Below are positions 8,533-15,788 of a stretch of 17,989 nucleotides of DNA, piece by piece. The translations under genes were made by a program, and so were the position numbers. Under the pieces are notes generated by a model. The model was not told where the DNA came from. It was given only the letters and a program-made list of their open reading frames with translations, and did not search any database. The number at the start of each line of letters is the position of its first letter. Within the stretch, counting starts at the first letter, position 1. Where the stretch lies: assembly GCA_017852615.1 (NCBI GenBank), contig JAFMKX010000001.1, positions 10,670 through 28,658 of the forward strand, in the 5' to 3' direction. The DNA comes from Pontimonas sp. (GTDB lineage Bacteria; Actinomycetota; Actinomycetes; Actinomycetales; Microbacteriaceae).

Positions 8533-9210
8533 ATGTTTTATTGGCTGATGAAGCACTGGGTGATTGGACCCCTGCTCACGACCGTATTTCGTCCCTGGAT
8601 TAAAGGGTTGGAAAACGTACCCACCACGGGTCCGGTGATTATCGTGTGTAATCACCTTTCCTTCGTGGACTCGGTGTTCCTTCCCCTGTTGGTGGATCGA
8701 CAAATGGCCTTCTTAGCCAAGAGCGACTATTTCACCGGCAAGGGAATCAAAGGCTGGTTCATACGCTTTTTTATGACTTCCGCAGGCCAGCTACCCATCG
8801 ATCGATCGGGAGGCAAGGCTTCCGAAGCATCGCTGAATGCGGGACTTGAAATTTTGGCTCAAGGCAAAGTGTTGGCCATCTATCCGGAAGGCACCAGAAG
8901 CCCCGATGGTCGCATGTATCGGGGGCGCACTGGGGTAGCCCGCATGGTTCTTGAAGCCCACGTCCCCGTCCTTCCTGCTGCGGTGATCGATACCCAGAAG
9001 GTCATGCCGTTGGGGACCAACCTCCCCAAGGTGCACCCCGTGGGCGTAGTTCTGGGGGAGCCGATGGACTTTACCCGATTTAGCGGGATGGAAGGCGATC
9101 GCTTTGTCTTGCGATCGATTACCGATGAAATTATGTATGAAATGAACAAGCTCAGTGAGCAGGAATACGTGGACGTCTACGCCTCCACCATCCGCGCCAC
9201 TATGGCGTAG
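8533..9210 (+). CDS. 1-acyl-sn-glycerol-3-phosphate acyltransferase (PlsC family)
   Basis: Membrane-associated transfer of an acyl chain to lysophosphatidic acid, giving phosphatidic acid for phospholipids. The 225-residue protein has the catalytic HX4D box NHLSFVD (His41, Asp46), the substrate-binding YPEGTRS motif (Glu119, Gly120, Thr121) and a later VPVLPAAV segment typical of the fold. The hydrophobic N-terminus (about 1-20) may dip into the membrane. Purine-rich GGACAGG upstream of the ATG is a weak ribosome site. A TACACT hexamer at 8503-8508 could be a -10 element for an independent promoter. The nearby acyl-CoA ligase gives a plausible lipid context, although acyl-ACP may be the real donor. 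Related enzymes acylate mannosides or other lipids, so exact substrate is uncertain. Confidence 0.9.
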   Translation: MFYWLMKHWVIGPLLTTVFRPWIKGLENVPTTGPVIIVCNHLSFVDSVFLPLLVDRQMAFLAKSDYFTGKGIKGWFIRFFMTSAGQLPIDRSGGKASEASLNAGLEILAQGKVLAIYPEGTRSPDGRMYRGRTGVARMVLEAHVPVLPAAVIDTQKVMPLGTNLPKVHPVGVVLGEPMDFTRFSGMEGDRFVLRSITDEIMYEMNKLSEQEYVDVYASTIRATMA

Positions 9211-9241
9211 ACAGCGCCCACACCTGGCCTCACACCGCCTG

Positions 9242-9255
9242 AGCTAGGCTTAGCT
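9242..9255. repeat. Short inverted repeat upstream of the DAHP synthase gene
   Basis: AGCTA and TAGCT flank GGCT, in the 77-bp spacer between plsC and aroG. It lies about 32 bases before the GTG start and could mark a regulatory site or a weak stem. No convincing -35/-10 pair was found in this spacer and no terminator is visible, so read-through from plsC is likely. Confidence 0.2.
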
Positions 9256-9287
9256 GACTCTCCTCACGCTTTAAGGACACGCATTTC

Positions 9288-10655
9288 GTGGATTCATCAG
9301 AACAAGTGGTAACGCCTGATCCAGCCGTTATGAAAGGCCTGGACGCCTGGCGTTCGCTGCCGATTAAGCAGCAGCCTCAGTGGGACGACCCTGAGGCCTT
9401 GGCTGCCGTGAGCGCGGAGCTCACCACGGCCCCACCGCTGGTCTTTGCGGGAGAAGTCGACATGTTGCGCGAGCGCCTCGCGCGCGTTGCCCGAGGGGAA
9501 GCTTTTTTACTTCAGGGTGGTGACTGCGCAGAAACCTTTGCTGGTGCCACAGCCGACCAAATTCGCAACCGAGTGAAGACGATTTTGCAGATGGCTGTGG
9601 TCTTGACCTACGGCGCCTCGATGCCCATTATCAAAATGGGCAGAATGGCGGGCCAGTTCGCGAAACCTCGCTCGAGTGATGAAGAAACACGCGATGGGGT
9701 GACTCTTCCCGCCTACCGCGGCGACATCGTTAACGGGTATGACTTCACGCCGGAAGCCCGCAAGCCAGACCCAGCCCGGATGCTTCGCGGCTATCACACC
9801 GCTGCCTCGACCTTGAATCTCATCCGTGCTTTTACTCAGGGTGGTTTTGCTGATCTGCGCATGGTGCACAGTTGGAACCGCGGATTCGCTGAGAATCCTG
9901 CCAATTCCCAATATGAAGGGTTAGCTCGAGAAATTGACCGCGCGGTCAAATTCATGGAAGCCGCGGGAGCGGACTTTGACGAGCTCAAGCGCGTCGAGTT
10001 CTATGCCAGCCATGAAGGTTTGTTGATGGACTATGAACGTCCCCTGACGCGCATCGATTCACGAACAGGGTCTCCCTATGTGACCTCAGGCCACTTCCTG
10101 TGGATAGGGGAGAGGACAAGGGATCTTGAGGGAGCTCACGTTGATTTCTTCTCCCGGGTGCGCAACCCCATTGGTGTGAAGCTCGGGCCAGCAACAGACG
10201 TGACCACCATGAGAGAGCTCATGGACAAGCTTGATCCCCATCGGGAGCCTGGCCGTTTGACCTTCATCACCCGGATGGGAGCTAATGCCATCACGGATGT
10301 GTTGCCCCCGCTGTTAGAGGCCACCAAGGACATGGAAATCTCGCCACTGTGGGTGAGTGATCCGATGCACGGAAACGGAATGACCACCGCTACCGGGTTT
10401 AAAACTCGTCGCTTTGATGATGTCGTGAAAGAAGTCACGGGATTTTTCGAAGCACACCGAATGGTGGGCACTCATCCCGGAGGAATCCACGTGGAACTCA
10501 CCGGGGACGACGTGACCGAATGTTTAGGTGGGTCCCAAAAGATTGATGAACTCGGCCTGGAGACACGCTACGAGTCGCTGTGTGATCCCCGACTCAATCA
10601 CCAACAGTCCTTAGAACTGGCCTTCTTGGTCGCGGAAGAACTGACGAAGTCCTAA
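9288..10655 (+). CDS. aroG: Class II 3-deoxy-D-arabino-heptulosonate-7-phosphate (DAHP) synthase
   Basis: First enzyme of the shikimate pathway, joining phosphoenolpyruvate and erythrose-4-phosphate. The 455-residue chain is typical of the plant/actinobacterial class II enzymes (Mycobacterium tuberculosis AroG is about 462). Landmarks are WRSLPIKQQPQWDD near 21-34, LLQGGDCAETF with the metal-ligand Cys80, RMAGQFAKPRS, DPMHGNGM, GGIHVELTGDDVTECLGG and the C-terminal CDPRLNHQQSLELAFLVAE. The last three hold the His, Glu and Asp metal ligands known in the family. The start is a GTG with AAGGA 10 nt upstream. The gene ends in TAA, which overlaps by 4 bp (10652-10655) the stop of the convergent kinase gene. 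Feedback control by aromatic amino acids, or activation by chorismate mutase, is known in relatives but cannot be read here. Confidence 0.96.
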   Translation: MDSSEQVVTPDPAVMKGLDAWRSLPIKQQPQWDDPEALAAVSAELTTAPPLVFAGEVDMLRERLARVARGEAFLLQGGDCAETFAGATADQIRNRVKTILQMAVVLTYGASMPIIKMGRMAGQFAKPRSSDEETRDGVTLPAYRGDIVNGYDFTPEARKPDPARMLRGYHTAASTLNLIRAFTQGGFADLRMVHSWNRGFAENPANSQYEGLAREIDRAVKFMEAAGADFDELKRVEFYASHEGLLMDYERPLTRIDSRTGSPYVTSGHFLWIGERTRDLEGAHVDFFSRVRNPIGVKLGPATDVTTMRELMDKLDPHREPGRLTFITRMGANAITDVLPPLLEATKDMEISPLWVSDPMHGNGMTTATGFKTRRFDDVVKEVTGFFEAHRMVGTHPGGIHVELTGDDVTECLGGSQKIDELGLETRYESLCDPRLNHQQSLELAFLVAEELTKS

Positions 10656-12634
10656 ACGAAGCTTCTCAGAATAATGGTGCTGCCTTTGGGCACTTCCTGA
10701 CCCACGCTGGGGCTCAAGCTGGTGACACGGGCAAACGTTCGGTCCCACTCTGATTCGGGATATTCAGATCGCACGTCGACGACAAAGCCCAGGTCTTCCA
10801 GGGCTTTCTTAGCGTCAGCGATCGTGTCATCAATCAAGTCAGGAATCATGACCAGTTCCGGGCCCCGACTGACCAGAATCGTGACCGTGTCGCCGGGGAT
10901 GAGAACCCGAGCGGAGAGGCCAAAAATTTCCACCACCGAACCCTCGGGAATAGTGCTCGAATAGGCTCCATCGCCACCGACAACCCCGGTGAGACCCACG
11001 GATTGCAAAAGGTTTCGTGCTTCATTCACCGTGAGGCCCTCGACGTTGGGAACAGCTCCCGCTGAGGTAACGGCGTTGACGGTGCTCCCAGCGAGTACCT
11101 GAGAGCCCGGTGCCAGAGTTTGGCCTGCCTCATCGACCAAGCGCAGGACGCCGTCTTTGGCGACGAAATCATTGAATTCCAGGGAGGTGGTTCCTAAAAT
11201 CAGGTTCTGCTCCTCCAAGGTCACACCCAGCTCCTCCAGGGTCTGACCCACCGCGCTGGGAACACTCACCGGGTTCGGGCCCAAGGACACGATCAGTGTC
11301 ACAAGGGATTGTTTATCCAAAGATTCTCCGGCGATCGGAGAGGTTCCCTTCACGGTTCCCGCCGGTAAGACAAGGTCAAATTCTTCCAAGAGCGTGTCCG
11401 AGACCACTAATTCAGCAGCCACCAGTTGGGCGGTGGCTTCGGCCACTGTGGTGCCCACCACATCGGGAACGCTGGTCAGCGAACCTGGTCCCTGGGTGAG
11501 CCACCACCATCCCACTCCGCCCCCGCCACCGACGAGGGAGAGCACAATGAGGATGCTGGCGATGGCCCATCGTCGACCTCGATTTGGTTTCGCTTCTCGG
11601 ATGGGTTCTTGGTACTCGAATTCTTCGTCGTCTTGCGTGATCACCTGGGAGGATTCCGTGGGGGCAAGTCCATCAAAGACACCCACCTTGGGATCCAGCA
11701 CTTCGGTGGGTTGCCAGTCGAGATCAGAAATCTTTTGAGTCATGGCCACTGTGTGGTTCAGCGCTGCGGTGGCTCGGGTGAGAGTCTCAGGGCCGATGGT
11801 TCTGGCTAATTCCGTGATGTGTTCCAGAAGAGCTCGCGCATGGGGTGGGCGGTCATCCGGTGAGCGTTGCGTGCACCACTCCACCAACTGATCGAACGCT
11901 TCCGGAACAGCCGGATTCTTGGAGCTTGGTGCGGGAACAAGATCGTAAGCGTGTTGGTAGGCCACCGTAATTGCCTGGTCGCCTTGGTAGGGCTGAGCAC
12001 CGGTAAGCATCTCGAACATCACGATGCCCAGGGCATACATATCGCTGCGCACATCGGCTTCGCCCCGAGAGATTAGTTCGGGGGAGAGGTAGGCGATAGT
12101 TCCCAGTAGCGCCTGGGAGGTGGCGGTGTTGTGGGTGGACGCTCTCGCGAGACCAAAGTCAGCAATTTTGATTCGGCCATCATCGGCCAGGAGAACATTT
12201 TCTGGTTTGAGGTCGCGGTGCACGATTCCGGCGCTGTGGGCAGCGTCGAGCCCATGCAAGATAGCGCTCACGATATCCAGCGTTTGTGCTGGAGTTAGCG
12301 CACCAAAGTCATTGAGCAAATCGCGCAGAGTAATGCCGGGGAGATACTCCATCACGATAAAGGTGATGGCGCCCTCTTGGCCCTGGTCAAAGACATTGAC
12401 AATATTGGGATGCGCCAGCCGCGCCGCCTGACGAGCTTCCTGGATGAAGCGCTTGGTGAATTCGGCGTCCTCCGCCAAATGGGGGTGCATGATCTTGATG
12501 GCCACAGGACGTTCCAAGCGGGAATCCATCGCCTGGTAGACCGTCGCCATTCCACCGCGGGCCACCCGGGTTTCGATCAGATAGCGCTTATCCACTAATA
12601 CCCCGATTAACGGGTCAGTAGTGGGAGTCTCCAT
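10652..12634 (-). CDS. Transmembrane Ser/Thr protein kinase with four PASTA repeats (PknL/PknB-like)
   Basis: Sensor kinase of 660 residues. The kinase domain (about 18-280) shows the glycine loop RVARGGMATVYQA, catalytic-lysine VAIK (Lys47), HRDLKPEN (Asp141), DFGLA (Asp159) and the activation segment GTIAYLSPE. A juxtamembrane stretch of about 70 residues follows. A membrane helix at about 355-379 contains five consecutive Gly and three Trp. Outside the membrane are four PASTA-like repeats starting near VPDVVG (389), VPSAVG (458), VPNVEG (528) and IPDLID (597). PASTA domains bind peptidoglycan fragments in the family. Position next to aroG and the Rv2175c-like gene suggests orthology to PknL, but mycobacterial PknL lacks PASTA repeats as I recall, so I give no symbol. 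A TAGAAT hexamer ends 7 nt before the ATG. The stop overlaps aroG. Confidence 0.94.
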   Translation of the reverse strand: METPTTDPLIGVLVDKRYLIETRVARGGMATVYQAMDSRLERPVAIKIMHPHLAEDAEFTKRFIQEARQAARLAHPNIVNVFDQGQEGAITFIVMEYLPGITLRDLLNDFGALTPAQTLDIVSAILHGLDAAHSAGIVHRDLKPENVLLADDGRIKIADFGLARASTHNTATSQALLGTIAYLSPELISRGEADVRSDMYALGIVMFEMLTGAQPYQGDQAITVAYQHAYDLVPAPSSKNPAVPEAFDQLVEWCTQRSPDDRPPHARALLEHITELARTIGPETLTRATAALNHTVAMTQKISDLDWQPTEVLDPKVGVFDGLAPTESSQVITQDDEEFEYQEPIREAKPNRGRRWAIASILIVLSLVGGGGGVGWWWLTQGPGSLTSVPDVVGTTVAEATAQLVAAELVVSDTLLEEFDLVLPAGTVKGTSPIAGESLDKQSLVTLIVSLGPNPVSVPSAVGQTLEELGVTLEEQNLILGTTSLEFNDFVAKDGVLRLVDEAGQTLAPGSQVLAGSTVNAVTSAGAVPNVEGLTVNEARNLLQSVGLTGVVGGDGAYSSTIPEGSVVEIFGLSARVLIPGDTVTILVSRGPELVMIPDLIDDTIADAKKALEDLGFVVDVRSEYPESEWDRTFARVTSLSPSVGQEVPKGSTIILRSFV

Positions 12635-12641
12635 TCTTCGG

Positions 12642-12647
12642 ATTCTA
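12642..12647 (-). promoter_or_regulatory. -10 element giving a leaderless kinase transcript
   Basis: On the minus strand TAGAAT (five of six to TATAAT) is followed by exactly 7 bases and then the kinase ATG at 12634. This is the geometry of leaderless actinobacterial promoters, with transcription starting at or beside the A of ATG. Only a weak GAAG precedes the ATG as a ribosome site. No good -35 was found at 17-18 bp. This suggests the kinase can be transcribed independently of the LysM gene 48 bases upstream. Confidence 0.5.
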
Positions 12648-12682
12648 CGCAGGCGAAGGGCTTAGCTGAGGTTGCCACTCCA

Positions 12683-14131
12683 CTAGGTGAGTTCATAAAG
12701 CCAGGCCCAGGCGCTAGCTTCCCATTTGGCGTAGGCGGTGGGGTGGCCTGAGATTTGCACGGCTTGTGCCGCCACCGTCAGCGCCATGGATTCCCAGCCG
12801 GAAATATCCAGAAGCCCCCGAGTTTTGCCCTTGTTGGGGTTGGAAGGCCCGCCAAAGAATAATTTGGTCGAATATGCGGGGTCCATGATTTGCTCGGCGC
12901 TGCCCCATCCTGAGGACGGGCGCTGCTGGAAAAGCCCGAGAGAGTCTCGATCGCCCCAGTTCAAGTTACGCAGCGACGATTCCTGCATCGCTGTAGCCAA
13001 GGCAATAACGATGCCATAATCCGAAACGCCAAGTTCCCTGCCCTCAGCAATAATGATTTGCGCGTTGGAGCGACGTTCGTCGTTCAGGGGCGTAACGCTG
13101 CCAGCCTTCGGCTGATCGACACCGCTGGGGGCCGCTGCTGGCTCGTCCTCTTCGGGTTCGCTCGCTTGAGACACCACGGGGGCAGCCTCTTCCTTCTTCT
13201 GCACCACCTCCGGCTCTTCTTTTTTCTCGACAACCACGGGCGCTACGACCTTGGGCGCAATCTTGGCGACGATGAGTGCTGGTTTTTCGGCCAACGCGAT
13301 GTCCGCAGCATCGAAGGCGTCCTCGCCAGAAACTTGACTCTCGGTGTCGATGGGGGTCTCGTCGCTCACCGAAGCGAGAATAATCGTGGGAGCCTGCGCA
13401 ATGATCGGCATCACCGCCTCCACATCCCGCTCGACAACAGGAGCGCTGACTCCGGGGATTTTGATGAACTGGCCTGCATAAATCACGGCTGTGGGCTCAA
13501 GATTGTTGTGACGCAGTAATGCGTCAGTGGAGATGCCCAAGCGATCAGCAATTTCCGACGCGGTTTCGCCGTTTTGAACGAGGTACCCATCCTTGGCAAC
13601 CCGGGCGGGGGAGCTTGCCTTCTTCTTCGTCGCCTCAGCATTGAGTTTGATGACCTGGCCCTCATGCAAGACGGCGTTCCACCCCAAACCGTTCAGGGTC
13701 AAAATCGCTGGTGTGGGGATTCCAAAACGTTCCGCAATCGAGGATGGGCTATCTCCTGCTTGAACTTCATACGTCGCTGGTAGGTCAGGTCGCACCGCGT
13801 CGAAGAGAACCTGCGCGACAGGGAGAATCGCGGTTTGTAAGCGATCGGCAAAACCTGGACGAGAGTCCATCCTGTGCGAGCCCTCATCGGGGTTATCAGA
13901 CGCCTGAGTGTCCTGCAGTGCACTAGGCGGAGCGACCACGATGCCCGTGGCCAAGGTTCCCGTCATTAACAAGGGAATACTGCCCATCAGAGATTTGCGC
14001 AGCGCGTGGGAGGCAGGTTCGTGTGTCTTCTCGAATTCTGCAGACCGCGGGCGAAGGCCGTGAAACACAATGTGTTCCACGCTTTCGTCACTGCTCCCCG
14101 TGGGGGTGCCTGCGTGATTCTCGAGAGACAT
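12683..14131 (-). CDS. Membrane-anchored double-LysM protein with lysozyme-like C-terminal domain
   Basis: Probable cell-wall binding and cleaving protein of 482 residues. Residues 1-46 are polar and likely cytoplasmic. A hydrophobic segment at about 48-67 acts as an uncleaved anchor or long signal peptide. LysM 1 is at about 120-163 (TYEVQAGDSPSSIAERFG), LysM 2 at about 183-226 (YLVQNGETASEIADRLG), each ending in GQ(V/F)IK. A Pro/Ala/Glu/Lys/Val-rich linker runs to about 345. The C-terminal domain (about 352-482) has ALATAMQESSLRNLNWGDRDSLGLFQQRPSSGWG, resembling transglycosylase/lysozyme folds with Glu384 as the candidate acid. LysM binds N-acetylglucosamine polymers. An AGGAAG ribosome site sits close to the ATG. 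The kinase gene lies downstream on the same strand, so wall sensing and wall cleavage are neighbours. Enzyme activity is inferred, not shown. Confidence 0.88.
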   Translation of the reverse strand: MSLENHAGTPTGSSDESVEHIVFHGLRPRSAEFEKTHEPASHALRKSLMGSIPLLMTGTLATGIVVAPPSALQDTQASDNPDEGSHRMDSRPGFADRLQTAILPVAQVLFDAVRPDLPATYEVQAGDSPSSIAERFGIPTPAILTLNGLGWNAVLHEGQVIKLNAEATKKKASSPARVAKDGYLVQNGETASEIADRLGISTDALLRHNNLEPTAVIYAGQFIKIPGVSAPVVERDVEAVMPIIAQAPTIILASVSDETPIDTESQVSGEDAFDAADIALAEKPALIVAKIAPKVVAPVVVEKKEEPEVVQKKEEAAPVVSQASEPEEDEPAAAPSGVDQPKAGSVTPLNDERRSNAQIIIAEGRELGVSDYGIVIALATAMQESSLRNLNWGDRDSLGLFQQRPSSGWGSAEQIMDPAYSTKLFFGGPSNPNKGKTRGLLDISGWESMALTVAAQAVQISGHPTAYAKWEASAWAWLYELT

Positions 14132-14187
14132 GCTTCCTATCGTTTCCTGGCGCGCCAGCTGATGGGGCTACAGCGCTTGATGACCAC

Positions 14188-14206
14188 GGTGTCACAGGAT
14201 GACACC
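14188..14206. promoter_or_regulatory. 19-bp inverted repeat, candidate operator
   Basis: Perfect 7-bp arms GGTGTCA and TGACACC around CAGGA, in the 191-bp gap between the divergent LysM and Rv2175c-like genes. On the minus strand a TTGACT -35-like hexamer (14214-14209) lies just before it, and a CACCGT at 17-bp spacing overlaps its far end, so the repeat would fill the spacer of a LysM-gene promoter. That is a classic repressor position. The half-site contains GTCACAG, which resembles MtrA-type boxes of actinobacteria as I recall them, but the inverted rather than direct arrangement argues for caution. Confidence 0.45.
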
Positions 14207-14250
14207 TAAGTCAATCACTGGGGCAGGTGTGGTGTGAGTTAATATATTCG

Positions 14251-14256
14251 TAACAT
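14251..14256 (+). promoter_or_regulatory. Possible -10 for the Rv2175c-like gene
   Basis: TAACAT fits TAnnnT and follows an unusually AT-rich stretch TTAATATATT (14239-14248). It is followed by exactly 7 bases and a GTG at 14264, which opens a 26-codon frame ending at 14344 inside the Rv2175c-like gene. No clear -35 is present. Confidence 0.3.
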
Positions 14257-14322
14257 TGGGCTCGTGAGCTCACCCAGAGCGTGTGGGTGTTTCCTTGCTC
14301 AAAAACGTGGCACTCTAGTGCG

Positions 14323-14664
14323 GTGGATATTTCTGCCGAAGTGACCTGGATCACCGTCCCGGATGTGTGCGAGCGTTTAGGTATCTCGCCGGGCAAAGTG
14401 CATCGTCTTGTGGAAGAGCGATACCTGCTCGGGCGCAAATCTGAGGGAGTGTTTCGCATTCCTGAGGTGATGTTGCAGGGCAATGAGCCCGTGAAAGAGG
14501 TGCGGGGGACTCTGGTGGTGTTACTCGACGGGGGATTTGATGAAGATTCCGCGTTGGAGTGGCTACTAGGACACCACGAACTTCTGGGGGTTAGTCCTAT
14601 CGAGGCGCTTCGAGCCGGACGCAAAACCGAGGTGCGCAGAATCGCGCAGAGCCTCGCGCTTTAG
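14323..14664 (+). CDS. Rv2175c-family winged-helix DNA-binding protein
   Basis: Small cytoplasmic DNA-binding protein of 113 residues from the GTG at 14323. The N-terminal helix-turn-helix reads WITVPDVCERLGISPGKVHRLVEERYLLGRKSEGVFRIPEVML, much like excisionase/MerR-type folds. The C-terminal half, with VVLLDGGFDEDSALEWLL and PIEALRAGRKTEVRRIAQSL, is the conserved Rv2175c tail. In mycobacteria Rv2175c is a substrate of PknL; the kinase gene here is close by, which supports the same partnership by inference. No ribosome site precedes this GTG. An alternative GTG at 14281 would add 14 residues that do not resemble the family. The TAG stop overlaps by 4 bp the stop of the convergent prenyl synthase. 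Target DNA sites are unknown; the nearby inverted repeat at 14188-14206 is one candidate. Confidence 0.82.
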   Translation: MDISAEVTWITVPDVCERLGISPGKVHRLVEERYLLGRKSEGVFRIPEVMLQGNEPVKEVRGTLVVLLDGGFDEDSALEWLLGHHELLGVSPIEALRAGRKTEVRRIAQSLAL

Positions 14665-15785
14665 GAGCGCCGCTCCGTCACCGCGGTGGCTAAGCGACCC
14701 AACTCTTTAGCCGCTCCCGCGGAGATAGCAGCACGATCGAGGGCTTGCATCGCTTCTTTGGCATAGTCAGCAATCATCACTTCGACTTCGTCGAGCCCGC
14801 CCGTGTCACGCAGGGTGGACTGCATCACCTCGATTTGATCCGGAGTTAAGCTCCGATCGCCCAACATTTCGTTGAACACCCTTTTCGAGGTCTCGGGCAT
14901 TCTTTGCTCGGCCAGGGCGATGAGGACGGTGCGCTTTCCTTCGCGCAGATCATCCCCCGAGGGCTTGCCGGTGACTTCTGAATCGCCAAAGACGCCCAAG
15001 ACATCATCGCGAAGCTGGAAGGCGATACCCAAAGGCAATCCGAAATCGGCCAGGTCGGAGAGCTGGTCTTCACTCGCCCCTGCCAAAGAGGCACCAATCA
15101 GAAGCGGTGCTTCCATGCTGTATTTAGCAGACTTATAGGTCACAACCCGCAGGGCTCGATCTAAGCGGTGTTCCTCAGCGGTGTGCCACCAGGCGGCTTC
15201 CTCGTGGATATCGAGATACTGACCCAGGGTCACCTCCTGGCGCATGATCGAGAATTGAGTTCTGGTGGCAGCGGCAATACCCGCTGGCAAGTCGGCAAGT
15301 GCGGCGCTTAGAAGATCATCACTCCATGCCAGCAGGAGGTCGCCCAAGAGCAAGGCAGTGGATTGACCAAAGCGTTCCGAGTCGCCGGAGTAGGTCCGGG
15401 ACGAGTGGATTTTTTCAAAAGCGCGGTGGGCTGCTGGTAAACCCCGTCGAGTATCGGAGTTATCCATAATGTCATCGTGAACCAAGGCGGCCGCGTGGAA
15501 GACTTCCAGCGAGGTGGCTAGAGCAATGACGGCTTCCACATCATCGAGGGTTTCGACACCTCCCACCAGGTCGGTGTCGGAGCCCGAGGCGCCGATCGCC
15601 CGCCATCCCCAGTAGCAAAAGCGTGCGCGAAAGCGCTTGCCGCTGGCGAGCATGCTATTCGAGTAGGCCAGTAAATGCTCGAGGTCAGGGGAGATGGTGT
15701 TCATCTCGGTAGCGCGGGCCTCGAGGAAGGATGTCAAGCGGTTATCCACCACATCGACTAACTTGATTTGCTCAGTCACCTCCAT
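14661..15785 (-). CDS. Trans-polyprenyl diphosphate synthase (IdsA/GGPP synthase-like)
   Basis: Condenses isopentenyl diphosphate with allylic diphosphates to make longer prenyl diphosphates for quinones, carotenoids or lipid carriers. The 374-residue chain has the first Asp-rich motif VHDDIMDNSDTRRG (Asp104, Asp105, Asp108) and the second FQLRDDVLGVFGDSEVTGKPSGDDLREGKRT (Asp258, Asp259), the latter typical of actinobacterial IdsA-type enzymes. Small residues before the first motif (AALVH) suggest a C20 or longer product, which is inference. The ATG at 15785 has no ribosome site upstream; instead GGAGGTG lies immediately after it within codons 1-3. A DnaA-box 9-mer ends 3 nt before the ATG. 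The TAA stop overlaps the Rv2175c-like stop by 4 bp. The idsA2 position beside Rv2175c in mycobacteria is consistent with this assignment. Confidence 0.92.
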   Translation of the reverse strand: MEVTEQIKLVDVVDNRLTSFLEARATEMNTISPDLEHLLAYSNSMLASGKRFRARFCYWGWRAIGASGSDTDLVGGVETLDDVEAVIALATSLEVFHAAALVHDDIMDNSDTRRGLPAAHRAFEKIHSSRTYSGDSERFGQSTALLLGDLLLAWSDDLLSAALADLPAGIAAATRTQFSIMRQEVTLGQYLDIHEEAAWWHTAEEHRLDRALRVVTYKSAKYSMEAPLLIGASLAGASEDQLSDLADFGLPLGIAFQLRDDVLGVFGDSEVTGKPSGDDLREGKRTVLIALAEQRMPETSKRVFNEMLGDRSLTPDQIEVMQSTLRDTGGLDEVEVMIADYAKEAMQALDRAAISAGAAKELGRLATAVTERRS

Positions 15786-15788
15786 AGC

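Noticed and set aside
9211..9287. Terminator between plsC and aroG
   Set aside because: Only a 5-bp stem without a T-run is present; no intrinsic terminator can be supported.
12588..12596. TTATCCACT as another DnaA box
   Set aside because: One mismatch, and it lies inside the kinase coding region at conserved codons (VDKRYL); probably chance.
14006..14209. 67-residue plus-strand frame over the start of the LysM gene
   Set aside because: No ribosome site, no recognisable motif, and it runs antisense to the LysM gene and through the candidate operator.
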